From Tahibacter soli (GTDB taxonomy: Bacteria; Pseudomonadota; Gammaproteobacteria; Xanthomonadales; Rhodanobacteraceae), in NCBI RefSeq assembly GCF_025717065.2, contig NZ_JAOVZO020000018.1, forward strand, positions 372,001-436,000: DNA of 64,000 nt, in the 5' to 3' direction. The notes below the pieces were generated by a model. That model saw nothing but the letters and a program-made list of their open reading frames with translations, had not been told where the DNA came from and did no database searches. The stretch's first letter is position 1. Each line of letters begins with the position of its first letter. The position numbers were made by a program, and so were the translations under genes. This document shows positions 63,095 to 64,000 of the stretch, in pieces.

Positions 63095-63135
63095 ACAAAA
63101 ACGGCTCCGCAGACGACATGCGGAGCCGTTTTTGT
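63095..63135. terminator. intrinsic terminator after the PfkB kinase
   Basis: A perfect 17-bp stem (63095-63111 with 63119-63135), 7-base loop, A-run on one side and T-run on the other, so it works in both directions. Confidence 0.92.
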
Positions 63136-63159
63136 CCGGGCAGCGACAAACAGTACAAT
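63132..63159 (+). promoter_or_regulatory. sigma-70-like promoter of the edge gene
   Basis: TTGTCC (63132-63137), 16 bases, TACAAT (63154-63159). An inverted GTACA/TGTAC pair (63153-63157 and 63169-63173) flanks the start region and may be an operator. The start codon is at 63198. Confidence 0.5.
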
Positions 63160-63197
63160 CGCGCACTCTGTACAACGCAGCCAACGGACGGCTACGC

Positions 63198-64000
63198 ATG
63201 GTCGAGCACGCAGACATTGAGGGCTGGTTCGGGGCGGAAATAGCGACATACTTCGCCAACAAGCGTCGCGGCGGGGACGCCGGCAACAAAGGCACGCGAT
63301 ACGAAGATCATTTTGTCGCGTACAAGGTTGCAGAGGCCGCAGCCGCGTTGATCGACGCTCCATCGGGTGCGGATCCTCATATTCGATCGCAAGCCGATGG
63401 GTTCGTGGACGATGTGCGCATCGCAATCCCAAGCGCGACGGACTACTACCAGCTCAAGAACGCAGACTCGGTCAACTGGTCTTCCGGCGAACATCCAATA
63501 GCGACGGACTTCGCGCTTCAGTTCCGGCTTTCCCGCCATCTCGACGAGCCGGGACCGAGTACCGCGCTGGTCGTGCCGACCGCGAATCTCGCAGCGATGC
63601 TCCGCAAAAATATCCCGGGTGCCATAGCAGCGCACACGCAAGTGCGTCATTTTCCGTGGGCGGTGACCTTGAATCGCCTGGTGCTGGAATCGGATACGTT
63701 ACGCAACCTCTTGCGCAAGCTGGCCAGCGTCGAGAATGCGTCGGACGACGTGTTGCCGGGCGTCATGTACGCGTTGATGAACGCATGTCTGGAACGACCG
63801 GAAGGCGCCACCGCTCTGGAGCTGTTCGCGCAAGCTGCGAAGCTGTTTCCGAACCAGTTGCGACTCATGCCCGCTGACGCCGATTCGTTCCGCTACTTGT
63901 TTTTGCGGGACGCTTTCATGCGCGTTCTTGCCAACATCGAGGGTCTGAGCTACGGTGCCGAGCGAGGATTTTTCCATTGGTCGGGCTTCGGCACGTCCGG
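63198..64000 (+). CDS. N-terminal part of a probable restriction-fold (DUF4297/Cap4-like) nuclease gene, cut by the window end
   Basis: Open from ATG 63198 to the window end: 267 codons with no stop, so it is partial. Codon use is less GC-biased than the preceding genes. The N-terminus shows NKGTRYEDHFVAYKVAEAA, DGFVDDVRI and DYYQLKNADS: an E...D...QxK order that matches the PD-(D/E)xK nuclease fold of DUF4297/Cap4-type defence effectors. After ~110 residues comes a helical region (LVLESDTLRNLLRKLA ... YALMNACLERP). No partner genes can be seen because the window stops. Nuclease role is a reading of motifs, not proven. Confidence 0.65.
   Translation, partial: MVEHADIEGWFGAEIATYFANKRRGGDAGNKGTRYEDHFVAYKVAEAAAALIDAPSGADPHIRSQADGFVDDVRIAIPSATDYYQLKNADSVNWSSGEHPIATDFALQFRLSRHLDEPGPSTALVVPTANLAAMLRKNIPGAIAAHTQVRHFPWAVTLNRLVLESDTLRNLLRKLASVENASDDVLPGVMYALMNACLERPEGATALELFAQAAKLFPNQLRLMPADADSFRYLFLRDAFMRVLANIEGLSYGAERGFFHWSGFGTS

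Overview
The window is a high-GC bacterial chromosome segment, densely coding, with small gaps and many GC-rich hairpin terminators. The gene content (TonB-dependent receptor, secreted proteins ending in an F-x-DGF[ED] tail, DUF3857/transglutaminase lipoprotein, MATE pump, PAS-GGDEF protein, sigma-54-driven RNA repair operon) suggests a gammaproteobacterium of the Xanthomonadales/Rhodanobacteraceae type. That placement is inference; no rRNA or ordinary tRNA gene is present to test it.

Layout. 0-7.8 kb: a dispersed repeat at the edge, a secreted M23 peptidase, a small exported protein, a three-gene cassette of lower GC led by an XRE-type regulator, and a large exported protein with three DUF4082 modules. 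7.9-14.6 kb: a complete RNA repair locus. The sigma-54 activator gene rtcR diverges from a TROVE/Ro60 gene, which is followed by three tandem Y-RNA-like units, rtcB, rtcA and one small unknown gene. 14.7-22.2 kb: a Sel1-type protein coupled to a transglutaminase lipoprotein, a small lipoprotein and a TonB-dependent receptor. 22.4-34.3 kb: an accessory-looking region with two or three related ~210-240 aa proteins, Sel1-like and exported proteins of lower GC, a winged-helix/STAND ATPase/TPR protein that overlaps a 124 aa gene, and a second winged-helix/TPR regulator. 34.4-63.1 kb: mostly ordinary housekeeping and envelope genes (amidohydrolase, MATE pump, GlxA-type regulator, DUF885 peptidase, SDR, hemolysin III, CBS-histidine kinase with double-receiver regulator, PhoD, UspA, OsmC, DegT aminotransferase, DNA glycosylase, trypsin-like protease, diguanylate cyclase, RluF, BON protein, PfkB kinase). 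63.2 kb to the end: the 5' part of a probable restriction-fold nuclease gene, cut by the window edge.

The most interesting part is 9.49-14.65 kb. Between the Ro60 gene and rtcB lie three repeats, each with a two-part Ro-type stem (7 bp plus 8 bp) supported by compensatory base changes. In two of them the stem encloses a tRNA mimic in permuted order: T arm, then a hairpin in place of the acceptor stem, then D arm. The second unit also encodes a CCA after the T-arm half and carries five hairpins between its two tRNA halves. The third lacks a recognisable D arm and ends 12 bases before the rtcB start codon. All probably depend on the perfect sigma-54 promoter upstream of the Ro60 gene and on RtcR.

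A second candidate system is the winged-helix STAND protein at 28.8 kb. Three copies of a 19-base direct repeat with an 11-base period, the spacing expected for an OmpR/PhoB-type winged helix, lie upstream of the related-protein genes and of the STAND gene.
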